A DNA stretch of 64,000 bases from Pseudonocardia alni (lineage in GTDB: Bacteria; Actinomycetota; Actinomycetes; Mycobacteriales; Pseudonocardiaceae): positions 1,488,001 through 1,552,000 of the forward strand of contig NZ_PHUJ01000003.1 in assembly GCF_002813375.1 (NCBI RefSeq), given 5' to 3'. The notes under the pieces were generated by a model. The model was not told the origin of the DNA, searched no databases, and saw only the letters and a list, made by a program, of their open reading frames with translations. The translations under genes and the position numbers were made by a program. How positions within the stretch are numbered: position 1 is the first letter of the stretch; each line of letters begins with the position of its first letter. Below, in pieces: positions 51,146 to 59,913 of the stretch.

Positions 51146-51796
51146 ATGACCTCACCCGCACGTCCACCCCGGCGTATGACGCCCGAGGCCCGCCGCGCAC
51201 AGCTCGTGTCCGCCGCGCTCGACCTCTACGGCGCCCGCTCGCCGGAGGAGGTGGCCGTCGAGGACGTCACCCGGGCCGCGGACGTGTCCCGGGCGCTGTT
51301 CTACCGGTACTTCTCCGGGATGGAGGAGCTGCACGTCGCGGCGCTGGGCAGCGTCGCCGAGGAGCTCATCGACCGGGTCGCGCTGCCCACCGACGGCCCG
51401 CTGGACGGGCAGCTGGCCGACGCGCTGGACGTGTTCCTCGACGTCGTCGGCCGGCATTCGCGGGCCTACATCGCGCTGCTGCGCAGCGGTTCGGTCGTCT
51501 CCACCGGGGAGACCGACGCCATGGTCGACGGCGTGCGCGACCACATCGTGGACCTGCTGTGCGTGCGCGGCGGCGTCCCCGACCCGACCCCGCTGCAGCT
51601 GATGACCCTGCGCGGCTGGGTCGCGCTGGTCGAGGGCTCGGTGCTGGTGTGGCTGGAGGCGGGCCGGGTGCCCGCCCACGCCGAGCTGCGGGACTGGCTG
51701 GTGGAGCAGCTGTTCGCGATGCTCGGGGTCACCGTCGCCCGCGACCCGGACGCTCAGTTCTCCACGACGCCGAGCGCGTTGGGCACCAGCCGGTAG
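51146..51796 (+). CDS. TetR-family transcriptional regulator
   Basis: A 216-aa regulator with the HTH ALDLYGARSPEEVAVEDVTR, then AADVSRALFYRYFSGMEELH. The rest is a ligand-binding domain of the TetR type. It lies 27 bp downstream of the EphD/reductase operon on the same strand, so it may repress that operon. I use ATG 51146; ATG 51176 (MTPEARRAQLV) is possible. Its 3' end overlaps the convergent phosphodiester glycosidase gene by 43 bp. Confidence 0.83.
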   Translation: MTSPARPPRRMTPEARRAQLVSAALDLYGARSPEEVAVEDVTRAADVSRALFYRYFSGMEELHVAALGSVAEELIDRVALPTDGPLDGQLADALDVFLDVVGRHSRAYIALLRSGSVVSTGETDAMVDGVRDHIVDLLCVRGGVPDPTPLQLMTLRGWVALVEGSVLVWLEAGRVPAHAELRDWLVEQLFAMLGVTVARDPDAQFSTTPSALGTSR

Positions 51797-53034
51797 GCGT
51801 CCTCGGACGGGCTGTTCACGACCTGGTCGCGGAACACCATCGTCGAGGAGCCGCCGCCGTCGAGGTTGACGCCGTCGACGGCGCCCGCCCGGCGCAACTG
51901 CTCGGCGGTCTCGGCCAGGGTGATCCCGACCGAGGTCGACTCGCGGCCGTCGGCGGTGAGCAGGATCAGCCGTCCCTGCGCGGTGAGGCCCGCGGCGCTG
52001 CGCGGGTCGCGCGAGCGGGCGTCCAACCCGGCGACGGGTGTGCCGTCGCGCAGGATCGGTGACGCCCCGACCGCGGTCCGCGGCACGGTCCCCGACGCGG
52101 CGGTGAGCGCCTGCCGCACGGTGACACGGTCGCCGACGGCGAGCCCGCGCAGCGCGGCGGCGCCCTGGTCGCGGCCGGCGAGGGCCTGTTCCCCGGCCGG
52201 GATCGCTCCCCCGCCGGGTGGGCCGACGGCGGTGACCGCGCCGTCGCGGACCACGACCTCGAACCGGTCCGGTGCGCACGGCGCGTCCCGGTCGGTGTCG
52301 CTGCCGCACAGCGTGGCGGCCCGGTCGCCCGCCCAGTCGGAGGTGAACAGCCCGATCCCGCCGACGGGCACGGCGTAGGCGTTGAGGGTGTCGATGCGCA
52401 GGCGGCCCTCCGGCCCGGTCGCGGACGCGTCGAGGGTGAGCCGGTCCAGACGGGGGGTGCCGTCGTCGTCGATCGCGAGGACGTCGCCCTGCTGGGCGCC
52501 GGGGACGCCCGGGGCGAGCCGCCGCCCGGGCGGCACGGCGGAGGTGAGTGCCCGGCCGTCGCGGACCGAGGGGCCGGCCGGGGCGTTGCTGCGGGCCAGG
52601 TCGAAGAAGTCGCCGTTGATCGCGGCGACGGCGCCGCCGCGCCGGGCGTGCGCGGGCACCGACGACCGCTCCCCGACCGTTGCGCCGGTGAGCAGGGTGG
52701 CGCGCAGCTCGGCCCGGTTCAGGTCGGCGACGACGATGTCGACGGTCACCGGCCCGGCCGGGGTGTCGACCCGCTCCTCGCGGTGGGTGATCGCGGGGGC
52801 CTGCGGGGCCGGGGCGACGGGCGCCGCGGCCGGGCCCGGGGCGGCACCGGGTGCGGCGGAATCGGATGCGGCGGACCCGGCCCCTGCCGCGGGCGATGCC
52901 GCGGACGCGGTGGCCGCGACGGGGTACGCCTCCCGGGCGGGGGCCGCGGACGCCTGCTGGGTGGCCGGTACCAGTACCCCGATCACGACCGCCGCCGCCA
53001 CCGCCGCGCCCCGGCTGCCCGTCCACCCCACCAT
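51754..53034 (-). CDS. Secreted phosphodiester glycosidase (NAGPA domain)
   Basis: A 426-aa exported protein. It has a signal-like N-terminus (AAVAAAVVIGVLVPATQQAS) and a long Ala/Pro/Ser linker. The NAGPA/phosphodiester glycosidase domain (PF09992) is from about residue 125 onward: GGAVAAINGDFFDLARS and GVNLDGGGSSTMVF are the diagnostic motifs. The family removes sugars from phosphodiesters such as wall or capsule polymers, or acts on N-acetylglucosamine-phosphodiesters. The extracellular role is inferred. The GTG or ATG at 53034 is the likely start. Confidence 0.87.
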   Translation of the reverse strand: MVGWTGSRGAAVAAAVVIGVLVPATQQASAAPAREAYPVAATASAASPAAGAGSAASDSAAPGAAPGPAAAPVAPAPQAPAITHREERVDTPAGPVTVDIVVADLNRAELRATLLTGATVGERSSVPAHARRGGAVAAINGDFFDLARSNAPAGPSVRDGRALTSAVPPGRRLAPGVPGAQQGDVLAIDDDGTPRLDRLTLDASATGPEGRLRIDTLNAYAVPVGGIGLFTSDWAGDRAATLCGSDTDRDAPCAPDRFEVVVRDGAVTAVGPPGGGAIPAGEQALAGRDQGAAALRGLAVGDRVTVRQALTAASGTVPRTAVGASPILRDGTPVAGLDARSRDPRSAAGLTAQGRLILLTADGRESTSVGITLAETAEQLRRAGAVDGVNLDGGGSSTMVFRDQVVNSPSEDAYRLVPNALGVVEN

Positions 53035-53271
53035 GCCCGCACTCCCCCGATCGCCACCCCGGCCGGGACCGAGATGAACACGGCGGTACGGCGACGGCGC
53101 GGGGCGTCACGCGTCGGTGGTGCAGTGCCACCTGGTCGGGGTCGCGACGTGCCTCTGCGGGGTGGCCCTGCACCGCGGAACGCGACCGTCGGCACCATGA
53201 TCACCGGGAGTGGGGCGGCCGGGTGCGGGGGCTGCTCCCCGCGCTCCGCTCCCGGTGGTCATGGCGTGGCG

Positions 53272-54639
53272 TCAGTGCGTACGGTGCGCCGCCCCGGGGT
53301 GGTCCTTCGCGAGCCGGGCGCCGTCGCCGGTGCCGTAGCGCTCGCGCAGGGTGGGGCCGCCCGCGTCGGCGGCGGCGGGCATCCGGCCGCGGCGGCGCAG
53401 CTCGGGCACGACGTGGGTGACGACGTCGGCCATCGTCCCCGGGGTGACGGCGTAGGCCAGGTTGAAGCCGTCGAGGTCGGCCTCGTCGGCCCAGCGCTCC
53501 AGCTCGTCGGCGACACCCGCCCCCGACCCGACGAGGAGCGGCCCGCGCCCGCCGACGGTGATGAACTCCGCGAGCTCCCCCACCGTCCAGTCGCGGTCCG
53601 GCCCGGTGAACGACGCCAGCGCCGAGCGGGTCGCGTCGGTCTGCACGTACTCGAGCTTCTGCTCCGGCGAGGCCCCCGCCAGGTCGACGCCGGACCAGCC
53701 GCCGAACAGCGCCAGCGCCGCGGACGGGTCGGTCAGCTCCAGGTACTCGGCCAGCGTCGCGCGGGCGGCCGCGTCGGTCTCCCCGGCGATCGCGGTGAGC
53801 ATCGCGAAGACCTTCACCGAGCGCGGGTCCCGCCCGGCGCGGGCGGCCTCGGCACGCACGGCGTCGACCGAGCGGCGGACCACCGCGGGCGACGGGCCGG
53901 ACACGAACACGGCCTCGGCGTGGGTGCCGGCGAACCGGGCACCGCGCGGCGACGCGCCCGCCTGGAAGATCACCGGGGTGCGCTGCGGGGACGGCTCGGA
54001 CAGGAACGGGCCGGGCACGTCGAACCAGCGGCCGTGGTGGGCGATGTCGTGCACCCGGTCCGGCTCGGTGAACACGCCGCGGGCGCGGTCGCGGACCACG
54101 GCGTCGTCGTCCCAGGAGCCCTCCCACAGCTTGTAGCAGACCTCCAGGAACTCCTCGGCGAGCTCGTAGCGCTCGTCGTGCGGGATCTGCCCGGACCGGC
54201 CGAGGTTGCGCGCCGCGGAGTCCAGGTAGGACGTGACGACGTTCCAGGCGACCCGGCCACGGGTGAGGTGGTCGAGGGTGGTGAGCCGCCGCGCCAGCGC
54301 GTAGGGGTGCTCGTAGGCGACCGAGACGGTCACCCCGAACCCGAGCCGCGAGGTCACCCCCGCCATCGCGGGGACGAGCAGCAGCGGGTCGGCGAGCGGG
54401 ACCTGCGCGGCGGCGCGGACGGCGGCGTCACGGGAGCCGCCGTAGACGTCGTAGACGCCGAGGACGTCGGCGAGGAACAGCGCGTCGAAGCCGCCGTCCT
54501 CCAGCATCCGGGCCAGCGAGGTCCAGTGGTCGAGGTCGGTGTAGCGGTGCCCCTCGTCGGACGGGTGGCGCCACAGCCCGGCGGACTGGTGGCCCACACA
54601 GGCCATGTCGAAGGCGTTGAGCAGGATGCGGCCGGTCAT
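53272..54639 (-). CDS. FMN-dependent monooxygenase (NtaA/SnaA/DszA family)
   Basis: A 455-aa luciferase-like monooxygenase. The start MTGRILLNAFDMACVGHQSA and segments LWRHPSDEGHRYTDLDHWTS, DALFLADVLGVYDVYGGSRD, LDHLTRGRVAWNVVTSYLDS, YELAEEFLEVCYKLWE and PVIFQAGASPRGARFAGTHA are those of the NtaA/DszA group. These enzymes need reduced FMN from a separate reductase. Its ATG overlaps the stop of the MHS transporter (ATGA), so the pair is an uptake-oxidation unit for an unknown compound. Confidence 0.93.
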   Translation of the reverse strand: MTGRILLNAFDMACVGHQSAGLWRHPSDEGHRYTDLDHWTSLARMLEDGGFDALFLADVLGVYDVYGGSRDAAVRAAAQVPLADPLLLVPAMAGVTSRLGFGVTVSVAYEHPYALARRLTTLDHLTRGRVAWNVVTSYLDSAARNLGRSGQIPHDERYELAEEFLEVCYKLWEGSWDDDAVVRDRARGVFTEPDRVHDIAHHGRWFDVPGPFLSEPSPQRTPVIFQAGASPRGARFAGTHAEAVFVSGPSPAVVRRSVDAVRAEAARAGRDPRSVKVFAMLTAIAGETDAAARATLAEYLELTDPSAALALFGGWSGVDLAGASPEQKLEYVQTDATRSALASFTGPDRDWTVGELAEFITVGGRGPLLVGSGAGVADELERWADEADLDGFNLAYAVTPGTMADVVTHVVPELRRRGRMPAAADAGGPTLRERYGTGDGARLAKDHPGAAHRTH

Positions 54640-55973
54640 GCCGACACCTTCTCCCGAGCGGTGCGCAGCCCGCCCCGGTGGGTCTCGGGGAGCAGGACGG
54701 TGGAGACGACGCAGATCGCGAACAGCATCCCGAAGTACCCCCAGATCAGCCACGGGGTCCCGCCGCCGGCGTAGAGCAGCGCGGTGGCGACCAGCGGCGT
54801 CGTGCCGCCGATGACCGACCCGATCTGGTAGCCCAGCGACGCCCCGCTGTAGCGCAGCCGGGTGTCGAACAGCTCGCCGTACCAGGCCGCCTGCGGGCCG
54901 TACATCGCGTCGTGGAAGAGGTTGACCAGCACCACCATGCCGACCACGACCAGCACGGTGGACCCGGTGTCGAGCAGCAGGAAGAAGGCCCCGAGGAACA
55001 GCGGCGCCCCGATCGCGCCGGCCAGGTAGACCGGCTTGCGGCCGACCCGGTCGGACAGGACCGCCCACAACGGCGTCGAGAACAGCCCGATCGCCGACGC
55101 GATGATCACCGCGGTCAGACCGGCGCCCTCGGCGGCGCCCGAGTCGCCTTGGGCCAGGTAGGTCAGCGCGAACGTCGTCGCCAGGATGTAGACGGAGTTC
55201 TGGGCGATCCGGCTGCCGACGGTCAGCAGCACGGTGCGCCAGTCGGTGCGCAGCACCTCCAGCACCGGGCGGCGGGACAGCGTCCCGGCGTCGCGGGCGG
55301 CGGTGAACACCGCGGGGTCGGCGAGGGTGAGCCGGATGGCCAGCCCCACCACGACGAGCACCGCGCTGAGCAGGAACGGGATCCGCCAGGCCCCGGCGAG
55401 GAACGCCTCCTTGCCCGCGATCGCGAGCACCGCGGTGTAGACACCCGACGCGAGCAGCATCCCGGCCGAGGAGCCGATCTGCGGGAAGCTGCCGAACAGG
55501 CCGCGTCGGCGCTCGGTCTCGGCGTGCTCGACGGCCATGAGCACCGCACCGGCCCACTCCGCGCCCACGGCGAGCCCCTGGGCCAGGCGCAGCACCACGA
55601 GCAGCACCGGGGCCAGCAGCCCGACGGTCGGGTAGGTCGGCAGCAGCCCGATGAGCGTCGTCGCGACGCCCATCAGCACCAGCGACCCGACCAGGACGGC
55701 GCGGCGGCCGATCCGGTCCCCCAGGTGCCCGGCGACGACGGCGCCGATCGGCCGCGCCCCGAACCCGGCGGCGTAGGTCGCGAACGAGGCGAGCACTCCG
55801 GTCGCCGGGTCGGCGTCGGTGAAGAACAGCGGAGCGAACACCAGCGCCGCGGCGGTGGCGTAGAGGTAGAAGTCGTACCACTCGATGGTGGTCCCGACGA
55901 GGCTCGCGACGGCGGCACGGCGCGGCGTGGCACCGGACGTCGGGGCGGGATCGGACACGGCGGAGCTGGACAC
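54636..55973 (-). CDS. MFS transporter, metabolite:H+ symporter (MHS) family
   Basis: A 445-aa carrier with 12 predicted membrane segments. It has the MHS signature TTIEWYDFYLYATAAALVFA, then FGARPIGAVVAGHLGDRIGR and LLPTYPTVG, LRLAQGLAVGAEWAGAVLMA. It should import an organic acid or amine. The GTG start has no clear upstream partner, and the gene is coupled to the flavin monooxygenase. The sequence does not identify the substrate. Confidence 0.93.
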   Translation of the reverse strand: MSSSAVSDPAPTSGATPRRAAVASLVGTTIEWYDFYLYATAAALVFAPLFFTDADPATGVLASFATYAAGFGARPIGAVVAGHLGDRIGRRAVLVGSLVLMGVATTLIGLLPTYPTVGLLAPVLLVVLRLAQGLAVGAEWAGAVLMAVEHAETERRRGLFGSFPQIGSSAGMLLASGVYTAVLAIAGKEAFLAGAWRIPFLLSAVLVVVGLAIRLTLADPAVFTAARDAGTLSRRPVLEVLRTDWRTVLLTVGSRIAQNSVYILATTFALTYLAQGDSGAAEGAGLTAVIIASAIGLFSTPLWAVLSDRVGRKPVYLAGAIGAPLFLGAFFLLLDTGSTVLVVVGMVVLVNLFHDAMYGPQAAWYGELFDTRLRYSGASLGYQIGSVIGGTTPLVATALLYAGGGTPWLIWGYFGMLFAICVVSTVLLPETHRGGLRTAREKVSA

Positions 55974-56150
55974 GGGACCTGCCGGTGGGTGAGGCGGAGC
56001 GGGGAGTCGGTGCGCGAGGCCGGGGTCAGCGACAGGCGTGCGACGACAGGCGGCCGTGGTCCAGCCACCGCCGGCGGGTCAGCTCCGAGTGCTCCACACC
56101 GCCCACCCGAACAGACGACACCCGCCCGGCGCAACGGAGCGGGACCGGGG

Positions 56151-56927
56151 TCACCCTCGCCCGGCCACCCGGGCATGCAGCCGGACCCACTGCCCGGCGT
56201 CGAGGTCGCGTGGCAGTGCCCGCGGCCCGAGACCGCACTCGCGCGCCCAGTCCCGGGCGAGGGCGCGGCCGAACCGCCGCCCGACGACGTCGACGACCCC
56301 GCGGCCGCGGCCGGTGAACACCGCGTCGACCATCCGGTGGTGGTCCCGGGGCCGGGCGTCGAGCAGCGGCACGTCGCGGCGGGCGATCTCCAGCACCCCG
56401 CCGTCGACGGCCGGGACCGGCCGGAACGCCCGGGCCGGGACACGGTCGTGCAGGGTGAAGGTGAACCACGGCCACCAGCGGGCGGTGAGCGCGCTGGTGC
56501 CGCCGACCGCCGCCCGCTTGCGCGCCACCTCCCACTGCACCAGCAGCAGCGCGTGCGCCCAGCGCGGGGCGCCCAGCAGACGTCGCAGCAGCGGGGTGGT
56601 CACCGCGTACGGGACGTTGGACACCACGTCGACGGGCCGGTCCAGGCGGGCGTCGAGCAGGTCGCCGTGGACGACGGTGACGGCGTCGCCGAACCGCCGT
56701 CGCAGCCGGGCCACCCGGTGCGGGTCGAGTTCGACCGCGGTCAGCGGCCTGCCGGGCAGCCGCAGCAGCGCGGCGGTCAGCGCGCCGTCGCCGGGGCCCA
56801 GCTCCAGCAGCGGCCGGGGCGGGTACCCGGCGACGACGGCGGCCAGCGCGGCCGGGACAGAGGCGTCGACGAGGAAGTTCTGACCGTGCTCATGACGGCC
56901 GAGCGGGCGGGGCAGGGGGGATCGCAC
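56151..56927 (-). CDS. Erm-type 23S rRNA adenine-N6 methyltransferase
   Basis: A 258-aa rRNA methyltransferase of the Erm/KsgA fold. HEHGQNFLVDASVPAALAAV, LLELGPGDGALTAALLRL, SNVPYAVTTPLLRRLLGAP (NxPY/NLPF-type motif IV) and QWEVARKRAAVGGTSALTAR, WWPWFTFTLHDRVPARAFRP are more like Erm than like the housekeeping KsgA. It should dimethylate A2058 of 23S rRNA and give MLS resistance. Its GTG start lies downstream of a hairpin that contains its GGGAG ribosome-binding site, and a leader peptide gene is upstream. Host resistance or self-protection for a macrolide producer is possible. Confidence 0.9.
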   Translation of the reverse strand: MRSPLPRPLGRHEHGQNFLVDASVPAALAAVVAGYPPRPLLELGPGDGALTAALLRLPGRPLTAVELDPHRVARLRRRFGDAVTVVHGDLLDARLDRPVDVVSNVPYAVTTPLLRRLLGAPRWAHALLLVQWEVARKRAAVGGTSALTARWWPWFTFTLHDRVPARAFRPVPAVDGGVLEIARRDVPLLDARPRDHHRMVDAVFTGRGRGVVDVVGRRFGRALARDWARECGLGPRALPRDLDAGQWVRLHARVAGRG

Positions 56928-56931
56928 AGGA

Positions 56932-56950
56932 GGCTCCCGGGGTGGGAGCC
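56932..56950 (-). promoter_or_regulatory. Hairpin sequestering the ribosome-binding site of the Erm-type gene
   Basis: GGCTCCC and GGGAGCC form a perfect 7-bp stem around ACCCC. The GGGAG (56938-56934) ends 6 nt before the GTG at 56927 and is inside the stem, so translation would be shut off unless the hairpin is opened. Confidence 0.75.
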
Positions 56951-57000
56951 GGGGGCGCGGCGGGGCGCCGCCCGGCAGGGGTACGAGGACCGGCTGCTCG

Positions 57001-57048
57001 GACGGCGGCGCCAGGAGATCGGCAGGGATCAGGTGCGGCGCCGCCGTC
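57001..57048 (-). promoter_or_regulatory. 12-bp inverted repeat spanning the leader 3' end
   Basis: GGCGCCGCCGTC (57037-57048) and GACGGCGGCGCC (57001-57012) are perfectly complementary and are separated by 24 nt that contain the leader stop codon. This is the first stem of an attenuation-like region. Confidence 0.78.
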
Positions 57049-57076
57049 GGGCGACGCGCAGGCGTATCGAGGCCAC
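57029..57076 (-). CDS. 15-aa Erm leader peptide with RLR motif
   Basis: GTG 57076 opens MASIRLRVARRRRRT, stop 57031-57029. The Arg-Leu-Arg at codons 5-7 is the same type of macrolide-stalling motif as in the ErmD leader. A -10-like TACCGT (57088-57083) ends 6 nt before the GTG, so the mRNA may be leaderless. The last codons lie in a 12-bp arm (57048-57037) that pairs perfectly with 57012-57001. That downstream arm can pair instead with 56972-56964. I see no ribosome-binding site. Confidence 0.68.
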   Translation of the reverse strand: MASIRLRVARRRRRT

Positions 57077-57119
57077 GGGGCGACGGTAGGGGCGACGGGG
57101 TCGCCGGCGCACCCGGATT

Positions 57120-58028
57120 TCAGTCCGTCAGGTCGGCGGGCGGCGCGGGCCAGCGCGGCAGGACGTGGCCGGGGTAGTCGTCGGAGACGGTGTCGGGGAA
57201 GGCGGGCGGGCGCTTCTCCAGGAACGAGGTGACACCCTCGGCGACGTCGCGGCCCTGCCCGAGGTGCGCGATCGCGGCCGAGTCGGCGCGGTGGGCGTCC
57301 CACGGGCTGGGCGCGCCGAGCATCCCCCACAGCAGCTGGCGGGTCAGCGCGACCGACACCGCGGAGGTGTTGTCGGCGATCTCGCGGGCGATCGCGTACG
57401 CCGCGCCGAGCAGCTCGTCGTCGGGCAGGACACGGGACACCAGCCGGCCGTCGAGGGCCTCGGCGGCGTCGAACACCCGGCCGGTCGCGGCCCACTCCAT
57501 CGCCCGGGAGACGCCGACGATCCGGGGCAGGAACCAGCTCGACGCGGCCTCGGGGACGAGCCCGCGGCGGGCGAACACGAAGCCGAACCGGGCCGAGGCG
57601 CCGGCCAGCCGGATGTCGGCGGGCAGCGTCATCGTCGCCCCGATGCCGACCGCGGGCCCGTTGACGGCGGCGATCACCGGGGTGCGCAGCGCCGCCATCC
57701 GCATGGTCACGGTGCCGCCGCCGTCGCGGACGACGCCGCCGATGGTGCCGACGCCCGCCCGGTCGGCGGCGCGCTGCGGGTCGGTGGGGTCGAACGACGC
57801 CCCGCCACGGCCCAGGTCGGCGCCGGCGCAGAAGCCGCGGCCGCGGCCGGTGAGCACGATCGCGCGGACGGCGTCGTCGGCGTCGGCGCGGTCGTAGGCG
57901 GCGATCAGCTCGCGGGCCATCGTCGGGGTGAACGCGTTGAGGCGGTCCGGGCGGTCGAGGGTGATCGTGACGACCCGGTCGTCGACGTCGTAGGAGATCT
58001 CGGTGAAGGCGGGAGCGTCGGTGCTCAT
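57120..58028 (-). CDS. Enoyl-CoA hydratase/isomerase (crotonase) family protein
   Basis: A 302-aa crotonase with VVTITLDRPDRLNAFTPTMA, GRGRGFCAGADLGRGGASFD, AVNGPAVGIGATMTLPADIR, FGFVFARRGLVPEAASSWFL and SVSVALTRQ. Glu in VPEAASSW fits the second catalytic position. It has an extra Gly-rich insert (GTIGGVVRDGGGTVTMRM). The ATG at 58028 is about 145 bp from a divergent membrane protein gene. The Erm leader lies just 3' of its stop. Confidence 0.91.
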   Translation of the reverse strand: MSTDAPAFTEISYDVDDRVVTITLDRPDRLNAFTPTMARELIAAYDRADADDAVRAIVLTGRGRGFCAGADLGRGGASFDPTDPQRAADRAGVGTIGGVVRDGGGTVTMRMAALRTPVIAAVNGPAVGIGATMTLPADIRLAGASARFGFVFARRGLVPEAASSWFLPRIVGVSRAMEWAATGRVFDAAEALDGRLVSRVLPDDELLGAAYAIAREIADNTSAVSVALTRQLLWGMLGAPSPWDAHRADSAAIAHLGQGRDVAEGVTSFLEKRPPAFPDTVSDDYPGHVLPRWPAPPADLTD

Positions 58029-58173
58029 GATCGGCGAGTCTGCCCCGCCCCGCGCCCGGGCGACAGTGCCCGCGGCGCCCGCAGCCCGTCCGCAAGTGGG
58101 CTGCAAGCGGCCGGGCGCACGGTGGTCCCGCCGCGCCGGACCGACCGGACGCGCCCCTCCGGAAGGACCCACC

Positions 58174-58860
58174 GTGACCGTGCAGGACGCCCCCACCACA
58201 CCCACCACCCCGGCCGTCCCCGCCGTCGACCCCACCCGGCGACGCCTGGTGGTGGGCGGCGGCGTGATGCTGCTCGCCTCCGCCGTGCTCTCGCTCGCCG
58301 GTGGCGTCGCCCACCCCGTCGTCGACGGGAACGCCCACTCCGTCGCGTCCCTGCTCGCCCCCGGCTCGCCGTGGGCGCAGCTGTCGATCTACGCCGGCGC
58401 GCTCGCGCTGATGATGGGCCTACCCGCGGCCTGGGGCTGGTTCGCCCCGCGGGCCGGTGTGCTCGGCACGCTCGGGTTCGGCCTGTACTTCCTGGGCAAT
58501 GCGCTGAGCGCGCAGGGCCACCTCGTCGTCGAGGGGCTGGTGGCGCCCGCGATCGCCCGCGCCGCCCCGGAGCTGGTCCCCGACGACGGCAGCATCCTCG
58601 CCGCCCCCGGTTTCGCGCTGCTGCAGATGGTCGGCGGGCTGGTTCTCCTGGCCGGGCTGGCGTTGACGGGTGTGGCGCTGATGCGCACCACCGGGGTGCC
58701 GCGCTGGATCGGCGCGGCCGCGCTGACCGGGGCGCTGCTGCTGTTCGTGCCGCTGCCGGAGGCCCCGGTGCTCAGCGGGCTGCACGTGGAGCTGCTGCGC
58801 GGGATCGCCGTCGCCGGGCTCGGGGTCGTCATGATCCGCGAGGTGCGGGCCGCCCGGTGA
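58174..58860 (+). CDS. Putative membrane protein
   Basis: A 228-aa protein with about six hydrophobic segments (for example LVVGGGVMLLASAVLSLAGG and GFALLQMVGGLVLLAGLALT). I do not recognise a family. GGAAGGA precedes GTG 58174. It converges on the DUF1990-like gene. Confidence 0.72.
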   Translation: MTVQDAPTTPTTPAVPAVDPTRRRLVVGGGVMLLASAVLSLAGGVAHPVVDGNAHSVASLLAPGSPWAQLSIYAGALALMMGLPAAWGWFAPRAGVLGTLGFGLYFLGNALSAQGHLVVEGLVAPAIARAAPELVPDDGSILAAPGFALLQMVGGLVLLAGLALTGVALMRTTGVPRWIGAAALTGALLLFVPLPEAPVLSGLHVELLRGIAVAGLGVVMIREVRAAR

Positions 58861-58871
58861 GGCCCGCCGCG

Positions 58872-59579
58872 TCATCCGGCGGTCGCGAACCGCCGGGTGC
58901 GCACCGTCACGCCGCCGTCCGGGCGGCCGCCCGCGATGGCGGCCGCCCGGATGCAGGCGTGCGTCCACATGTTGAACTGCACCTCCTTGGCCACCCGCAG
59001 GGTGTTGTAGAGCACGTGCGACAGCCGGTCCCCGGGCCGCGCCCAGGACTCGATGTCGAAGCGCAGCATCTCCGGGTGGTCCGGGTCGCGACGGGTGCGG
59101 AACTCGATCCGGCCTGCCTCCAGGTGCCCGTCGAGGGTGACGAAGGAGAACTCGCTCGGCCCGGCGGCGGCCACCCGCACCGGGCCGTCCCACGGGCCGG
59201 GCATGCGGATCAGGAACTCGTCGCCGACCGCCATCCCGCCGGGCTCACCACGGGTGCGGCGGAACACCGCGAACTCCGGTGACCAGCGGTCGGGGTCCGC
59301 GGCGAGGCGCGTCATGAGCTCCTCGGGGCTCAGCCGGGACCCGCGGATGCGCACGCTGTAGCGCCGGTGCAGCAGGGTCCCGACCCCGTCCGACGGGCGC
59401 TGGACGTCGTCGCCCTCGGCGCCCTGCGGCGAGGCGGGCGGCAGGTCCCCCAGGTCCCCGACGACGTCGCTGCGGTGGATCGGTGTGGTGCGCCAGAAGT
59501 AGCGCCACGACACCAGCGCCAGACCCACCGGCCAGCGCAGCACCGCCGACACCCGCCGGGACCGCCGGTCCCCCGTCAC
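58872..59579 (-). CDS. DUF1990-like protein
   Basis: A 235-aa protein. The C-terminal half has FVTLDGHLEAGRIEFRTRRD, FDIESWARPGDRLSHVLYN and LRVAKEVQFNMWTHACIRAA, which resembles DUF1990 (YgTL-GH, aSrp-type blocks). One hydrophobic N-terminal segment (VLRWPVGLALVSWRYFW) may be a membrane anchor. Start GTG 59579 is a guess. It is divergent from a small membrane protein followed by a related protein. Function unknown. Confidence 0.76.
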   Translation of the reverse strand: MTGDRRSRRVSAVLRWPVGLALVSWRYFWRTTPIHRSDVVGDLGDLPPASPQGAEGDDVQRPSDGVGTLLHRRYSVRIRGSRLSPEELMTRLAADPDRWSPEFAVFRRTRGEPGGMAVGDEFLIRMPGPWDGPVRVAAAGPSEFSFVTLDGHLEAGRIEFRTRRDPDHPEMLRFDIESWARPGDRLSHVLYNTLRVAKEVQFNMWTHACIRAAAIAGGRPDGGVTVRTRRFATAG

Positions 59580-59682
59580 CGGGGTGGACCGATCTCTCGT
59601 CGTGGCCGTCCTGGAAGTCCGCACGGCGTGGACATACCCCCTCTGCGGGATTACATCCGCCGGGAGCGGGGAAGGAACCGCC

Positions 59683-59913
59683 ATGACGGTCGGACGTGTC
59701 CTGCACCGGGTCGGGTTGCGCGGTGCCCAGCTCCAGTGGTTCTCCCTCGGCTCGGTGGGCTTCTCCATCGCGCTGTGGCTGCGCGCGAAGACCGTGGACC
59801 AGGACGAGCGCGGCAACGCCGAACGCCGCGCCGTCTTCGTCGGCCTGTGGCCGTCGATGTTCTGGCTGATCGGCGACTCGATGCGGCGCGAGGAGAAGGG
59901 CCGTCGGTCCTGA
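59683..59913 (+). CDS. Small membrane-associated protein between two DUF1990-like genes
   Basis: A 76-aa protein with a hydrophobic segment (QWFSLGSVGFSIALWLRAK) and a second weaker one (AVFVGLWPSMFWLIGDSM). GGGAAGGA is a good ribosome-binding site. Its stop overlaps the next gene (CTGA). No known family. Confidence 0.72.
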   Translation: MTVGRVLHRVGLRGAQLQWFSLGSVGFSIALWLRAKTVDQDERGNAERRAVFVGLWPSMFWLIGDSMRREEKGRRS

